Source: Xanthostigma xanthostigma | Lineage: Eukaryota; Arthropoda; Insecta; Raphidioptera; Raphidiidae | DNA length: 64,000 nt | Assembly: GCA_963575645.1 (NCBI GenBank) | Contig: OY754464.1 | Location: forward strand, 33,247,501 to 33,311,500 | Direction: 5' to 3' | Part shown: positions 34,945 through 46,210 of the stretch, piece by piece | Numbering within the stretch: position 1 is the first letter of the stretch | Layout: each line of letters begins with the position of its first letter | The notes under the pieces: generated by a model | Seen by the model: only the letters and a program-made list of their open reading frames with translations | Databases searched by the model: none | Told to the model about the DNA's origin: nothing | Position numbers and translations under genes: made by a program

Positions 34945-35015
34945 AGACGAACAGATTTGGTACGGAGCGGACCAGATCCGCTGTCCGCTTCGAACCAAGT
35001 TCGAGCGTCTGTTAG

Positions 35016-36902
35016 TACTATAAAGACGCTTATCTGTCATATAAAAACTTTTACAATCATCTATTATGTGACTCTAAACAGCATGATTTTATTGACAAAA
35101 TTAATAATGGCAAGAACAAAACTAAAGCTTTATGGAACGCTATTAATTCAGAATTCAATTTTAAATCCAGATTCTTGAACACATTGACTCTAAATGTTGA
35201 TGGTACTGAAACAGATAAACCGGATGTAGTGAGTAATCTGTTCAACAATTATTTCGTTGACTCTATAAAAAATATATCAGGGGCAGCCAACTTAATGAAT
35301 AATAACATTAACATTACTAGTAATAATAATAATAATACAAATGAGGTCTTGGGCACTGTGTTCCTTTCACCAATAACTGAACATGAATTACATCTGATAA
35401 TCTCTAAAATAAAAAATTCCAACTCTTGTGGAACAGATGAAATTAGCAGTATGTTGTTGAAAAAAACATATTATTTAATTATGCCGCCTTTACTTTATCT
35501 AATTAATTTGTCGTTTTCTAGTGGTAAATTCCCTGATATCTTAAAAGAATCTAAAGTTACTCCTCTGTTTAAAAATGGTGATAAATCAATGATTTCTAAT
35601 TACAGACCTGTTTCAGTACTGTCAACATTTTCTAAAATTTTAGAATATTCTTTTTTATATAGAATCCAATCATTTTTAGATAAGAACAACATTATTAATA
35701 AATCACAGCATGGTTTTTGTCAGTCTAAATCAACAGAAACGGCAACATATCAATTCATAAACTTAGTATCTAAAAATCTGAATGAAAAAAAGTATGTATC
35801 AGCAATTTTTTGCGATTTTTCAAAGGCCTTCGATCTTGTTGATCATGCGTTACTTCTCTCTAAATTAGAACTGATAGGTTTTCGTGGGAACAGTCTATCC
35901 TGGATTGCAACATTCTTGAAAAACAGATCTCAGCGGGTGTTCGTTAATGGTGAATTTTCAGACTCTCGTCAAATTAATACTGGAGTTCCTCAAGGGTCCG
36001 TGTTAGGTCCGATATTATTTCTCTTATATATAAATGATCTACCTCAGAATATTAAATCTGCTTCGGAAATAATAATATATGCTGATGACACCAATATCAT
36101 AACTGCAGCATCTAGTATCGAACATCTCAAAATAAAAACAGCTTTAGCATTAAGTGAAATAAGAGAATGGTGTCTATTTAACAAACTTGTGCTTAATGAA
36201 AATAAAACTAAATTAATGTTTTTCAGGAATGTTCAGTCCAGGATAGACTATAACATAGATATTGTAGTCAATAATATAAAAATAAAAGAGACTGAGGTGA
36301 GTAAATTTCTGGGCATATTTTTACAAAACAATTTAAAATGGGATCAGCACATATGTAATTTATGTAAAAGCTTGTCAAAGTTTGTGTACGTGATGAAAAG
36401 GGCCAATGTTTTAGCGAGTCCAGACATAGTAAAAACAATTTATTATGGCCATGTCTATCCTGTGTTAAGGTATGGTATTGCAGCCTGGGGTCATAATGCC
36501 TCTTTTGTGAGTGTTTTCATCAAGCAAAAGAGTATAGTACGCGCAATGTTCAAACTGAAAAGAAACCAATCTTGTAGGGCTATTTTTGTCGAAAAAAAAA
36601 TCATGACAGTTCCATGCATTTATATCTTTTGCTTGTTGCTTTACGCTCACAAAAATATGGCAAACTATGCCTTGGCAGAGGATGGACATGGTCATAATAC
36701 TCGAAGAAAAAAATCAATTAAAATTCCCCTAGCGACGAAAGACGTTTTTAAGTATTGCCCAGAAAATTACGCAGCCTATGTATACAATAGACTACCTAAA
36801 AGGTGTAAAAATAATACATATTCCATTTTTAAAAGGAATGTAAAAACATTTTTATTAGAACGGGTCTTTTACAGCGTAGATGAATTTTTATGTTGCCAAT
36901 AA
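35016..36902 (+). CDS. LINE ORF2 reverse transcriptase, 5' part cut off by the insertion
   Basis: Open without a stop from the edge of the nested insertion to TAA at 36900-36902 (about 628 codons). RT motifs in order: VTPLFKNGDKSMISNYRPVS, INKSQHGFCQSKSTETA, CDFSKAFDLVDH, TGVPQGSVLGPILFLLYIND, IIYADDTNI (catalytic YADD), KLVLNENKTKLM and FLGIFL. The C-terminal part has HNTRRKKS, YNRLPKRCK and FLLERVFYSVDEFL, as in other Jockey/CR1-type elements. There is no ATG at the upstream boundary. RT appears intact, but without endonuclease and 5' end this copy cannot retrotranspose alone. Confidence 0.9.
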   Translation, partial: YYKDAYLSYKNFYNHLLCDSKQHDFIDKINNGKNKTKALWNAINSEFNFKSRFLNTLTLNVDGTETDKPDVVSNLFNNYFVDSIKNISGAANLMNNNINITSNNNNNTNEVLGTVFLSPITEHELHLIISKIKNSNSCGTDEISSMLLKKTYYLIMPPLLYLINLSFSSGKFPDILKESKVTPLFKNGDKSMISNYRPVSVLSTFSKILEYSFLYRIQSFLDKNNIINKSQHGFCQSKSTETATYQFINLVSKNLNEKKYVSAIFCDFSKAFDLVDHALLLSKLELIGFRGNSLSWIATFLKNRSQRVFVNGEFSDSRQINTGVPQGSVLGPILFLLYINDLPQNIKSASEIIIYADDTNIITAASSIEHLKIKTALALSEIREWCLFNKLVLNENKTKLMFFRNVQSRIDYNIDIVVNNIKIKETEVSKFLGIFLQNNLKWDQHICNLCKSLSKFVYVMKRANVLASPDIVKTIYYGHVYPVLRYGIAAWGHNASFVSVFIKQKSIVRAMFKLKRNQSCRAIFVEKKIMTVPCIYIFCLLLYAHKNMANYALAEDGHGHNTRRKKSIKIPLATKDVFKYCPENYAAYVYNRLPKRCKNNTYSIFKRNVKTFLLERVFYSVDEFLCCQ

Positions 36903-37019
36903 TTTTATTCTGTAATATTTTATATCGTGTAATTTATACGTTGTAATATTTTGTTGACGTGTCAAACAGATTTTGTATATCTCGACTAACAAAATATATA
37001 TCTTATCTTATCTTATAAT

Positions 37020-38435
37020 GTGTTTGACAGAAACAGACATAGTTCAAACAAGACTGACATAAATTTTATGTTATCTAAAAGAGTCGAATTTTCAAAAGAA
37101 AAGTTTTTAAAAATTTTGTCTAGAACCAATTTGGTTCCATTTTTATTTTTATGTGCATTTCTGGCGAGTGATATTTTTAGGGCGCTTACATGGTTTACGC
37201 TAACTAAACCATAAGAGATCCATCAAATACATAATATACTACAGAATTGTATAGGTCTCAAAAAGGCTTACACGTCATATAGACATGCTCTATGTCTATA
37301 TGCCCTTCAGTAACCATTTTTATCTTTCAAAATTTGCTCAAACTAATCAGTTATTTGCGAAACTATTTTGACGAACATAGTATTAACCCTTGTCCAATAA
37401 AAGATGTTATCTTTAATAGGCTGCAACCTACAAATCCAGGCGAAGCTAAACCGGGCAGCTAGTATTTAATAAACAAGATTTTCAAATGACAACAAAAATA
37501 TTTCGTAATATCTGCAAAAAAGCTTGTTAATAATAATTAATCCATATTTATCCAGGATGTAGCATGAAATTATTTATAAGAAAAAAAAAACGATTAAGAT
37601 ACGTTTATTAATGGAAAAAAAGTTTCATTTCAACCGACATTAACAGGATGTAATCATGTAACTAAACACAATTCTGTTGTGGCAAGACAAAGTGACTAAT
37701 GTCAGATTTTTAGTAACATAAAATAGAGCACATCCACTGTAGCGGTGGGTACAATAATGATTTTAAGCCCCAATAGTCGCACGAATTGCAAGTCATCCAT
37801 CTGGCAGTGTCGTTTGTTATGACAATGAAGAAAAAGCACACGCTTTAGGAATTTTCTTACTTACAACAATGATGAACAAATGTGGCAAGCAAAATTCTTT
37901 AATCAGCTAACATTTTAAATATAAATAAATTTAAAAAACGCGTTTAGCCGAGGGAATCTCTTTATTTACGACTATTTGAATTTAAAATGTAAACACTGCT
38001 TTTAACATGTTCGCGATTCTCAAAAATAACAGTAGTATCCAAAGACATAATTCCTAGGAGTCCTAGCGGCACTGGCTCTTTTCACTGTAGAAAAAAATTA
38101 CAGGCAATTGGGCGACACGATCATTCTAACTTTAAAAATATTGACATTTGACATATTATAATAAAGAAATTTAAATTTCTTTTATCGCGTACGGTAACGC
38201 GAGTAATAGTAATAAATATTAAATTATATTTGTAATTCGTTTACATGCTTACATAAAATGGTTTCACGTGTAAAAATTAACCACAGTATGCTTGTCAGCT
38301 ACCAACAAATTTCTTTTGACAGACCTTCTGAACTAAAGAACAGCTGATTTTTTATATTATCAAAATATTTTTGAAACTACAAAGTTTAGAAAAAAATGTT
38401 TTTTAGAATACTTTCATGAAAAAATATATTGACTA
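37020..38435. other. Intronic AT-rich sequence
   Basis: Nothing gene-like. A short perfect hairpin, CATATAGACAT...ATGTCTATATG, lies at 37277-37303. Confidence 0.35.
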
Positions 38436-38439
38436 ACAA

Positions 38440-38710
38440 GCCGTTTGGAAAGTACACCATTATAATATAAAAAAAAGGTTGAGCATGTATATTTTTTGCG
38501 CACGCGCTGATTTTTCCCAAAATCAATCGAGCTCTTCATATTTGCATATTAATCATCCTCCCGAAATCTGGTTTTAATCTGCTCATGAATCCTTTTCTCA
38601 ACAAACAGAAATACAGATTTTTTGGATTCGAGGGATCTCAAATGAAAAAAATATTGTATTTTTTTAAAAGGGAAATTTGACCTAAATTAGTGTCATTCCT
38701 CACTTGTAGA
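38440..38710 (-). repeat. Family B fragment, minus strand
   Basis: The reverse complement carries GCATATTAATC-adjacent family B motifs: TTTCGGGAGGATGATTAATA, TGCAAATATGAAGAGCTCGA and CTACAAGTGAGGAATGACAC. Only the left part of the family is present. Confidence 0.55.
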
Positions 38711-38714
38711 GTTA

Positions 38715-39360
38715 GAAAGGTAAAATTGATAAGGGGTTAATAAATCGTTTTTAAATTTTAAATTTTAGGATTACAGAACGTTATAATGAATAGTTAAATA
38801 ATTCTATCTCAACACTGAATGTATACAGGTATAGTAAATTAGAAAAAATCGACATACGACATTCTGCCTTGTGACCATTGAAATAATCTAAAAATAACCA
38901 TGCTGTGAGTACAAATAGTTGCCTAAGGCGACTGCAATATTAACATCTTAATTCATACACCTGGTTTCCAGTAAAGGTAAAGAGAAAAAATCGCTGTTAA
39001 ACATTTTCTTATTATCTAACCAACAAAAACTTTGGAAATGTTTATTCAAGAACGAATAAGTACATCAAAAAAATGGTAGATACTTAGATACTTTAAAGGT
39101 CGTTACTCTACCAGTATTTGAAATGATACTTCACTTTCATTACTTTAATATAATCTTGTTTCGTTTGTTATTTTGAAACGAGAAACCATTGTTAATTTCT
39201 TCATTTTAAAACATCGTTGTGCCTTCTGACTTCAATATATTTTTACACTGTCGTTGCTTGTTTTGTTTTAGTTTCTAAGAAATGCTACGCTCAGGAAATA
39301 AACACGTAGTGTATTTCAATATTAAAACCTTATTGTGGTCAGACGTTAAACCAAATTACA
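38715..39360. other. Intronic spacer, nothing recognised
   Basis: No bounded repeat or frame. Confidence 0.35.
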
Positions 39361-39364
39361 TTAA

Positions 39365-39679
39365 ACGTTGACGAAGAGTTTGGCTGAGGAACAATTTAAA
39401 AAAGAAGCTTTACCGAAGGTAAACGTTCCGAAAAATATATTTTAATTATCACGGCTTGGTAAATATTTCAAAGCATGCGAAGCCTGTTGTCCAAACGACT
39501 TGTAGATAAAATTGTAGAAACCCATAGTGTCCAAAAGTCCGTTATGTCCCAAATTGTGCAATGTTCCCTGTAATTAGTATCTGATGATGAGAATACATTT
39601 TTCGAAACGTTGGCCAGAAGTGAAACATCGGATAATCTTCTTATTTAAAGTATTCCTCAACCAAACTTTCCGTCAACGT
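39365..39679. mobile_element. TTAA-flanked MITE, 315 bp
   Basis: TTAA at 39361-39364 and 39680-39683. The termini ACGTTGACGAAGAGTTTGG and CCAAACTTTCCGTCAACGT are inverted with two mismatches. The pairing continues with (C/T)TGAGGAA(C/T). A TTAA target fits piggyBac or Kolobok superfamilies. Non-coding. Confidence 0.8.
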
Positions 39680-39689
39680 TTAAATTGGA

Positions 39690-40750
39690 ACAAAACTAAA
39701 AACGGTAAAGTTTTATTGTTTTATTTTTTGTAATGATAATCAAATGTCTCTCTTCCGAAAATATTTTCAATAAAAAATATTACTTTTTGAGAGAAGCAAC
39801 TTCTAAAGTTGGCGCTCATTTGAAGTATGACGTCACGATTTTAAGACAAGCGTTTCTAGAGACACTATCTAAAAACCAAGAAGCAATTCGCTGATAGGTT
39901 GAGTGGAAAAGCAGGTTGACTGAACTCGCTACTAAGAAAGGTTATAATAATAATAAACATGGGGATACCTTCGACTCGCACTCTGTATCCAAACGTGACA
40001 TTTATAAGCATCGTTAACAACAAATTCGTTTTATTATTTTAAATTTTATGTGATTCGGAATAATAATTATTTACAACTTCCTTTAATTATGTTATTCAGT
40101 TTTTGTTGATCGTCTCGACATCATCATCAACATCATCACTAAATACTGTCTACATTATTAAACGAAATAGGCAAGCGCATGCTGTAGTTATCAGTTTTAA
40201 ATATTGTGACACAAAAACTTTCTTGGGCTGAACAATGCCAAGGTTATTGTTTCCACATTTGGTTTATTTTCAATATTCCGTGCAAACTAAATATTTATGG
40301 AATCACTTCGGTGTCCGTCCGTCCGTCTGTCAAAGATTTGACGTAAAAATTTGTTTTACACAAACATGAAGTATAAACAGTTGAATTTTTATTCTGTGAA
40401 TTAAGTTCAGGGAATTAAATGGGAAATGAAAAAAAAACACATTTTTCAAGAGCATCGTGTAGGGTGTAAAATGAAAGTTTATGGAAGCACGAATTTAACA
40501 ATATATTTGTTGTATTTTTATTTTTTCATTTCTTAATAATTTTTGAGGAAAAACTAAAAAATTGCTGTCCCCTACCCTGTTCTCAGAAAAATCTGAAAAA
40601 AATCATGAACATTGAGAATTAGGTGCAAATTAAAAGATAATTATCAGGATTGAAAAATTCTGGCGCCGTTAATTGTTATAAACAATTTCATTGACACTAA
40701 TTTCAAATTTATGAGAATAAATGTCAAATTGATACACCGAATTATCAAAT
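39690..40750. other. Intronic sequence, nothing recognised
   Basis: Includes short tandem motifs (CATCATCATCAACATCATCA near 40117-40138). No gene. Confidence 0.35.
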
Positions 40751-40763
40751 GATATATTCAACT

Positions 40764-40850
40764 GCTACCATAGCTCGATGGTACGGCTCTAGACTGTTAG
40801 TCTCAGGGTGCTGAGTTCAAGTTCTATGTTGACTGAAGGTGTATTTTTTA
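40764..40850 (+). mobile_element. tRNA-like SINE head (Asn-GTT-like), probably pseudogene
   Basis: A-box-like CATAGCTCGATGGTACGG, anticodon loop CTGTTAG and B-box-like GAGTTCAAGTTC. Stems are imperfect and an AT tail follows. It lies in a larger dispersed repeat that continues to about 41030. Confidence 0.5.
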
Positions 40851-41080
40851 AACGCTTTATATTAGCTTGGGTTGTAACTAACTATGTATGTATGTATGCA
40901 TGTAACGGAATCTTTGAGCATAATTTTCACCAATTTCCCGAAGTCTGATTAATTTGAAACTTTGCATACGTATCAAGGACCGATGACAATGCAATAATTT
41001 GATAACAGTTTCCCATTATCCTTATTAGGACCCCCAGGATTAATAAATTCTTTTATAGATCCTCAAACTAAAAAGTGAAA

Positions 41081-41304
41081 AATAAAATATAGTTTAAAAA
41101 AAACTAAAAAACACGCTTTATATCGAACTAAAAAGTAAAAAATAATTTTTTTAAAATAAGCTTAAAAAGCGTTGGGCGCTCGATGTACGAAAATGTGGAA
41201 CAAAGCGCCCCACGCTTTTTAAGCTTATTTTAAAAAAATTATTTTTTACTTTTTAGTTCGATATAAAGCGTGTTTTTTAGTTTTTTTTAAACTATATTTT
41301 ATTT
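41081..41304. repeat. Near-perfect palindrome, 100-bp arms, 23-base loop
   Basis: The left arm 41081-41180 and right arm 41204-41304 are reverse complements with one A/T-run length difference and one mismatch. The inner ends read GCGTTGGGCGCT / AGCGCCCCACGC. The loop is 41181-41203. The same strings (AACTAAAAAGT) also occur just left of the arm. Confidence 0.92.
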
Positions 41305-41309
41305 ACGTT

Positions 41310-42580
41310 AATTCTTTATTCTAATAAAAATATTTTTTAATTTTTTTTAATGTATTCTTCACTGAAAAAAGACAAAAAAAATCATCAGGATTGAAAAATT
41401 CTAGCGCGATTAATTGTTACAAATAATTTAATTGTTTATTTCTTTATAACTGCAGAATCACAATTTGCCTATAAAACACACAAGTGGCAAGCCAATGCCA
41501 CGGAATAAGTACCTATAGCTTGCACTCGACCGATTTTTTTTTATTTATTTAATTTTAATTGGTACTTTTATCACCCCTCAGATTAGAACCTTGGTAAAAA
41601 AATCTTATTGTGAGAGGAAACAAATCCAGCTGTAAATTAAATGCTCAAGGCACAATTTTATCATACTAATATGGAATCAATAGAATTTTACAATTCTTCA
41701 CTACAAATCAGAAACAAAAATACGACCCATGTAGTCCTACAGTAAATTAGAAGGCGTGCTATTATCGTCACCTTTGATGTGTTAATAGTAATAATTTTAA
41801 TTTTAAATTACTCTATATGCTGTATGTTATATTGTATTAGTATAGTAGGAAACGGTATAAACTTTGAATAGTCTATATTATTATCGTATTCCAATCTCAA
41901 ACGGTAATATTAATATACTTGTATAGATACACATTACACATATACAATTTTAATTGTGATATCACATAATCCTCTGACAATTATAATTATCTTTAGAAAT
42001 TAGTACAGCCGATAAATGGAGTAAATACAGACTGTTCAAATCTGCCAATAAACAGCCGTACAAATAATGAAATTGGGATGTACGTAATAACTAAAATATA
42101 TTAAGCAGATGTTTTCCAGCAGCATTAAACAATCGATATTTTTAGGAAACAGAAATAAAAGAAGGTCTGCGAACGGTACTGGCAAGTTTGGTGAACGCAT
42201 TCAAAGCAGAGATCGAACCTTCTTTTACTCTTGTTTTATAATTGTTGCTAAATGTTCCCGCGGCCACGTAATCGGATGAATAAAATGCAAACTGATAGAG
42301 AAAGACATTATCATTACAAATTCAGAAATTTTGGGTCAACATCTAAAAGATATCAAAAGTATTAAATAAATAATGTGTTAACTGATACTATAGACGACAA
42401 ATAAACCAAAAATAACCTACAGGTCGTTTAAAATGTTCGTACAAAACCGTCTATTCAGCATTAAATTGTTCAGTTCTATATTATATTTTGTAACATTTGC
42501 AATACAGCAGGTATACATACACGGGGTAGTCAGTTGTTGTAGAACGCCAATATATATAAAGCATATTACATTAATTTTGA
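41310..42580. other. Intronic AT-rich sequence, nothing recognised
   Basis: No conserved frame. The TGAAAAATTCTAGCGC(G/C) segment near 41390 repeats one at 40650. Confidence 0.35.
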
Positions 42581-42587
42581 ACTATTT

Positions 42588-43770
42588 TACCATTCCAACC
42601 CACAAGTGGGGAATGGTACTAGTTTATCCAAAAACATTTTTTTGGAAAAACTCTGTGCGTCTGTTTGTCTGTGAACACGATACAGGTCAAACGGATGAGC
42701 GGATTGAAAGCAAATTTTGGGAGGATGTTTGGTATGCAAATATGAAGAGCCCTGTTGTTTTTGGGTAAAATCGGCGCATGCGCAGAAGAGATATATGCTA
42801 TAACGGTGTTTTTTATATAATAATGGTATACTTTTCATAACGGCTTATTCTATTTATTTTTTCAAGAAAGTTTTATTAAAAAAATGTTTTTCTAAACTTT
42901 ATAGTTTCGGAAATATTTTGAAAATAAAAAAAATCAGCCGCTTTTTTGTTTCATGGATCTGTCAGAAATAAACTAGTTAGGCATGCTTTGATTAATTTTT
43001 ACATGACGTGGAACATATTATGTAGGTAAACATGGCAACGAATAGTTAATATCATATTGAATACTAGCCATTACCCGCGTCACCTCACACGATATCAGAA
43101 ATTTTATTTTCTTTATTATAATCAAACTAGCCGCTACCCGCGGCTACGCCCGCGATTGAGATGGAAATCGACTTTTGACATGCATATCAGGGGTTGAGGT
43201 ATTGCACATATTTTGACAAACAATTTTCTTATTTTTCGTAAAAATTTTTTATTTTTTTTTAATAAAAAGTATCCTATGTTACTTCTAATACCTTCAAGAG
43301 TGTATGTGCAAAGTTTCATGATGATCGGTTAAGTAGTTTTTGCGTGAAAGCGTAACAAACAAACTTACATTCGCATTTATAATATTTCGTTTTCATAAAA
43401 TTTGTAAGTCCGGTCCTGTCGGGCCGATTTTAATGAAATTTTAATAGCACATTTTAATCATTACTAAAGGGTTAAATTTCAATTTTGAAACGATTCGGAG
43501 AAATTTTTCGGTATTTTTGGGCCCAAAAAATGTTTTCAACCCTTTCTTATTTTTCGTAAAAAATTTTTATTTTTTTTTAATAAAAAGTATCCTATGTTAC
43601 TTCTAATACCTTCAAGAGTGTATGTGCAAAGTTTCATGATGATCGGTTAAGTAGTTTTTGCGTGAAAGCGTAACAAACAAACTTACATTCGCATTTATAA
43701 TATTAATATGATGTCAACATTTTTGATGTTGGAATGGTCCCGTCGCCCATTTGGCTGGAATTTTTTTAAC
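42588..43770 (+). mobile_element. Family B, copy 2 (most complete), with an inserted repeat
   Basis: Starts ACCATTCCAACCCACAAGTG, with GTGAACACGATACAGGTCAA, GGATGTTTGGTATGCAAATA, GCGCATGCGC, ATTTTTACATGACG and GCCATTACCCGCGTCACCTC in order. It ends GTTGGAATGGTCCCGTCGCC. The 43127-43703 repeat is inserted before the right end. Confidence 0.7.
43127..43703 (+). repeat. 'actagccgctacccgcgg' repeat with an internal direct duplication
   Basis: Opens with CTAGCCGCTACCCGCGGCTA. A segment of about 155 bp (TTATTTTTCGTAAAAA..., AGTATCCTATGTTACTTCTA..., ACATTCGCATTTATAATAT) occurs twice in direct orientation, at about 43228-43384 and 43546-43702, nearly identical. Between them lies a second repeat-like unit with GTCGGGCCGATTTTAATGAA. 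Non-coding. Confidence 0.75.
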
Positions 43771-44214
43771 ATGATTAGGTCGAACACTCGGTATGGTTGA
43801 AAGTTCTCTCAATACACTGGGATTCACTGTCTTGGGACCACTAATTTAGCGAAGGAGGCGAACTATTATCAGTTTGCAGCCACCTCTATTCCTCCCGTCT
43901 GTACATACCTATTGTATATATATGCATGTGTAACCAGTAGATTGGTTTGATTGGGTGCTCCAATACTCCCAATTATACCGAACTTTAGATTTAATTGATG
44001 AAAACTTACTGAACTGTAAATGAAGCAGTCTGTATGGCTTTATTTACATAAAACTTAGTTGGAAATCTAAATCTAAAATAAAAATAGCTTTGCGATTTTA
44101 TCAAACCTTGAGTTTAAAATAAATGTTTCTATGGTAATTTTATCTATTTATCTTCTATACAAACAAATAAAATTGTTCTGTCTGTTTGTAATATATTACA
44201 TATTATTATAATAT

Positions 44215-44995
44215 AATAGCAGTCCCGTCCGGTTTCACCCGGGTGCAAAAGAACGAATGGGGAAGGAAGGGACATGAGTACGCACATTCATCTTAGTTTA
44301 CCGAGATGAATGTTGGGTCCAAATGTTTTGCAGTTTTCGGCAGTTTCCTGCTTTATTACTTATTTTAAACTCAAACCTCCATTTTTGATGAAAATATTTT
44401 TTTTAAGTAATAATTATTTCTTTTAAATCAATAATTACTGTATAATTAATAAAATATAATAAATATTTAATTGAAAACACTGTAGGAAAATTATTTTTAT
44501 ATATAGGTACTGTAATAGTTTTCAAATGAGCTATTATTTAGATTTATTTAATTTTAATTAGTTGTAAATAAAACTAAAATTTTAAATGATAGCCTTAGAA
44601 AAAAGCAATGTAGAAAATAAAAAAAAAAACATTAAAACCATATTCGTCCAAGGTGGGGCTTGAACCCACGACCCTGAGATTAAGAGTCGAGCGCGCTACC
44701 GACTTAACTAACCGAGATTCGGTAGGTGCGCCGCTAATATTGGGATATTCTGTTACGGCATTTCACCTGACTATAAGTATATGGTGAAAAATGTTGACTG
44801 ACATTCTGCAACATTTTTCATTGATTTTTCGCTCCTATTAGTCGTAACGTGATATTATATAGCCTATAGCCTTCCTCGATAAATGGGCTATCCAACAAAA
44901 AAAATGTTTTTCAATTCGAACCAGTAGTTCCTGAGATTAGCGCGTTCAAACAAACAAACTCTTCTGCTTTATATATTAGTATAGATAGGATTCTC
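44215..44995 (+). repeat. Lepidoptera-type dispersed repeat with SINE insertion
   Basis: The start has GTCCCGTCCGGTTTCACCCG. The end has GCCTATAGCCTTCCTCGATA, CAGTAGTTCCTGAGATTAGC and GCGTTCAAACAAACAAACTC. These ends are common in moth and butterfly genomes (recalled). A tRNA-like head lies inside at 44645-44718. Confidence 0.55.
44645..44718 (-). pseudogene. tRNA-Lys(CTT)-like sequence, probably SINE head
   Basis: The minus strand has an A box TTAGTTAAGTCGGTAGCGCG, an anticodon arm GACTCTTAATCTC (CTT) and a B box GTGGGTTCAAGCCCCAC. The anticodon and T arms match tRNA-Lys well, but the acceptor halves do not pair and D-arm substitutions are present. It is more likely a SINE or pseudogene than a working tRNA. 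Confidence 0.6.
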
Positions 44996-44999
44996 CTGT

Positions 45000-46200
45000 G
45001 TCTGTACTCGTATAAACTTATAGTAACGGATTACAAAACTCACATACTGCGAGAGTTGTTTTTTTAATATTATACAGACCTTAGTTCAATTAATACAAAT
45101 AAATAAAATCGTAACTCAGTCTCTAATTGAATAATTTTAAAGATTCCTTAAAGCAAATTTCTTGCCATTTATTTACAGAACTTTTAAAAGTAGAACATGT
45201 TTAAGAAATATTATTTGCTTTTTTAAATATATAAGTGCTCAGCATCAAAGGCTATAATATGCACTATAAAAAAAAAATTCAATATGGGGTAATATGCGGT
45301 ATAGGTTATTATTGAACGCAATATTTCTAATCAACAATAAAACATGGACAAAATTTGTTCTAAATTAAAGTAAATTTATAGCTTATTTAAAAACCGATAT
45401 CATTGATTATAGGCATTACCTACACGAATTTGTCATGTTTAAATCTGGTTTTACCACTTAATTAGATAGCACTTCAACATAAAAAAATGAACATCTAATA
45501 TAGCTAATGCTTGCAAAGTGAATTGATATAAAATATTGAACAATAAATTATGTTGTACAGACAAGTTAATTAGAAAATTAATTTAAACGTACTGATATGG
45601 AATAATGGAGGCCTGTAAAGACATTCGAAACATTGCTGGTTTAGAAACACCATCAACAATAAATGTTTAAATAATGGGAAAGTGAACAATATGTGCAATA
45701 TTTTTTTTTTATTGCCTACAGCCTACGTTTCGTTAACAATGCTAACTTCTTCAAGACTCAAAGTTAATAGTAAAGTACATCAATTTTATCACTAAGCTAC
45801 ATTTGTCGTTCATAGTCTTTTGTCTTTAATTTTTATATCGCTATAACATCACTTTTTAAAAATTAAAAACAACTGAAAAATTGACGTTATAAAAAAAAAA
45901 TCATGATGTTTTATAGTGGTATAAAAATTAAAGAAAAAAGACCATGAACGATAAATGTAGCACACTTTGTCCACTTTCCCATTATTTAAGAATTCATTTA
46001 AATAAATAACACGGACGCTTATATTGAAAATAATAATATTATCAACAATGCTTTTTTTCTCATTAATGAATTGATTCAGCATGGCACTGATTCGAGACAA
46101 TATGCGGGCATTCGTATATTCTTAGATTTTCTAAAAGTGTAAGTTGCTTCAATAGAACAATGTCGATTCAGTCCGTGTCTTGTTTTAGACATAAGCAATT
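45000..46200. other. Intronic AT-rich sequence, nothing recognised
   Basis: Short frames only. CATGAACGATAAATGTAGC (45943-45961) and, inverted, GCTACATTTGTCGTTCATAG (45798-45817) form a loose inverted repeat. Confidence 0.4.
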
Positions 46201-46210
46201 CTGACATTAA

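Larger units (their letters stand above)
33813..35012 (+). mobile_element. Harbinger-like non-autonomous TIR element (host of two further MITEs)
   Basis: The ends ACAGACGCTCGAACTTGGT / ACCAAGTTCGAGCGTCTGT are inverted and flanked by TAGTACTA on both sides (33805-33812 and 35013-35020). The target is palindromic, so the true duplication length is ambiguous. Subterminal GTCCGGTCCGACAACGGAC-type repeats resemble animal PIF/Harbinger ends. A short frame from 33928 encodes KKRKEWAKFYLKDHDEFSH and more, resembling the N-terminus of Harbinger nuclease. Without its two internal insertions the element is only about 650 bp. Confidence 0.75.
33360..37016 (+). mobile_element. 5'-truncated LINE (Jockey/CR1-like), interrupted by a nested TIR element
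   Basis: The left segment (33360-33812) encodes the end of the endonuclease (STCIDNIITN, CNISDHYATQLSF) and the linker (KPRWISDIVIYHKEQL). The right segment (35013-36902) encodes the rest of the linker, RT and C-terminus. Between them lies the inserted element 33813-35012. The 3' end has a short UTR and a (TCTTA)n tail at about 36999-37016. The endonuclease N-terminus and any ORF1 are missing, as after incomplete target-primed reverse transcription. The left and right reading frames differ by one base, so there is an additional indel. Confidence 0.88.

Noticed and set aside
44645..44718. Functional tRNA-Lys(CTT)
   Set aside because: Anticodon and T arms are good, but the acceptor stem does not pair and the context is a dispersed repeat; a SINE head or pseudogene is more likely.
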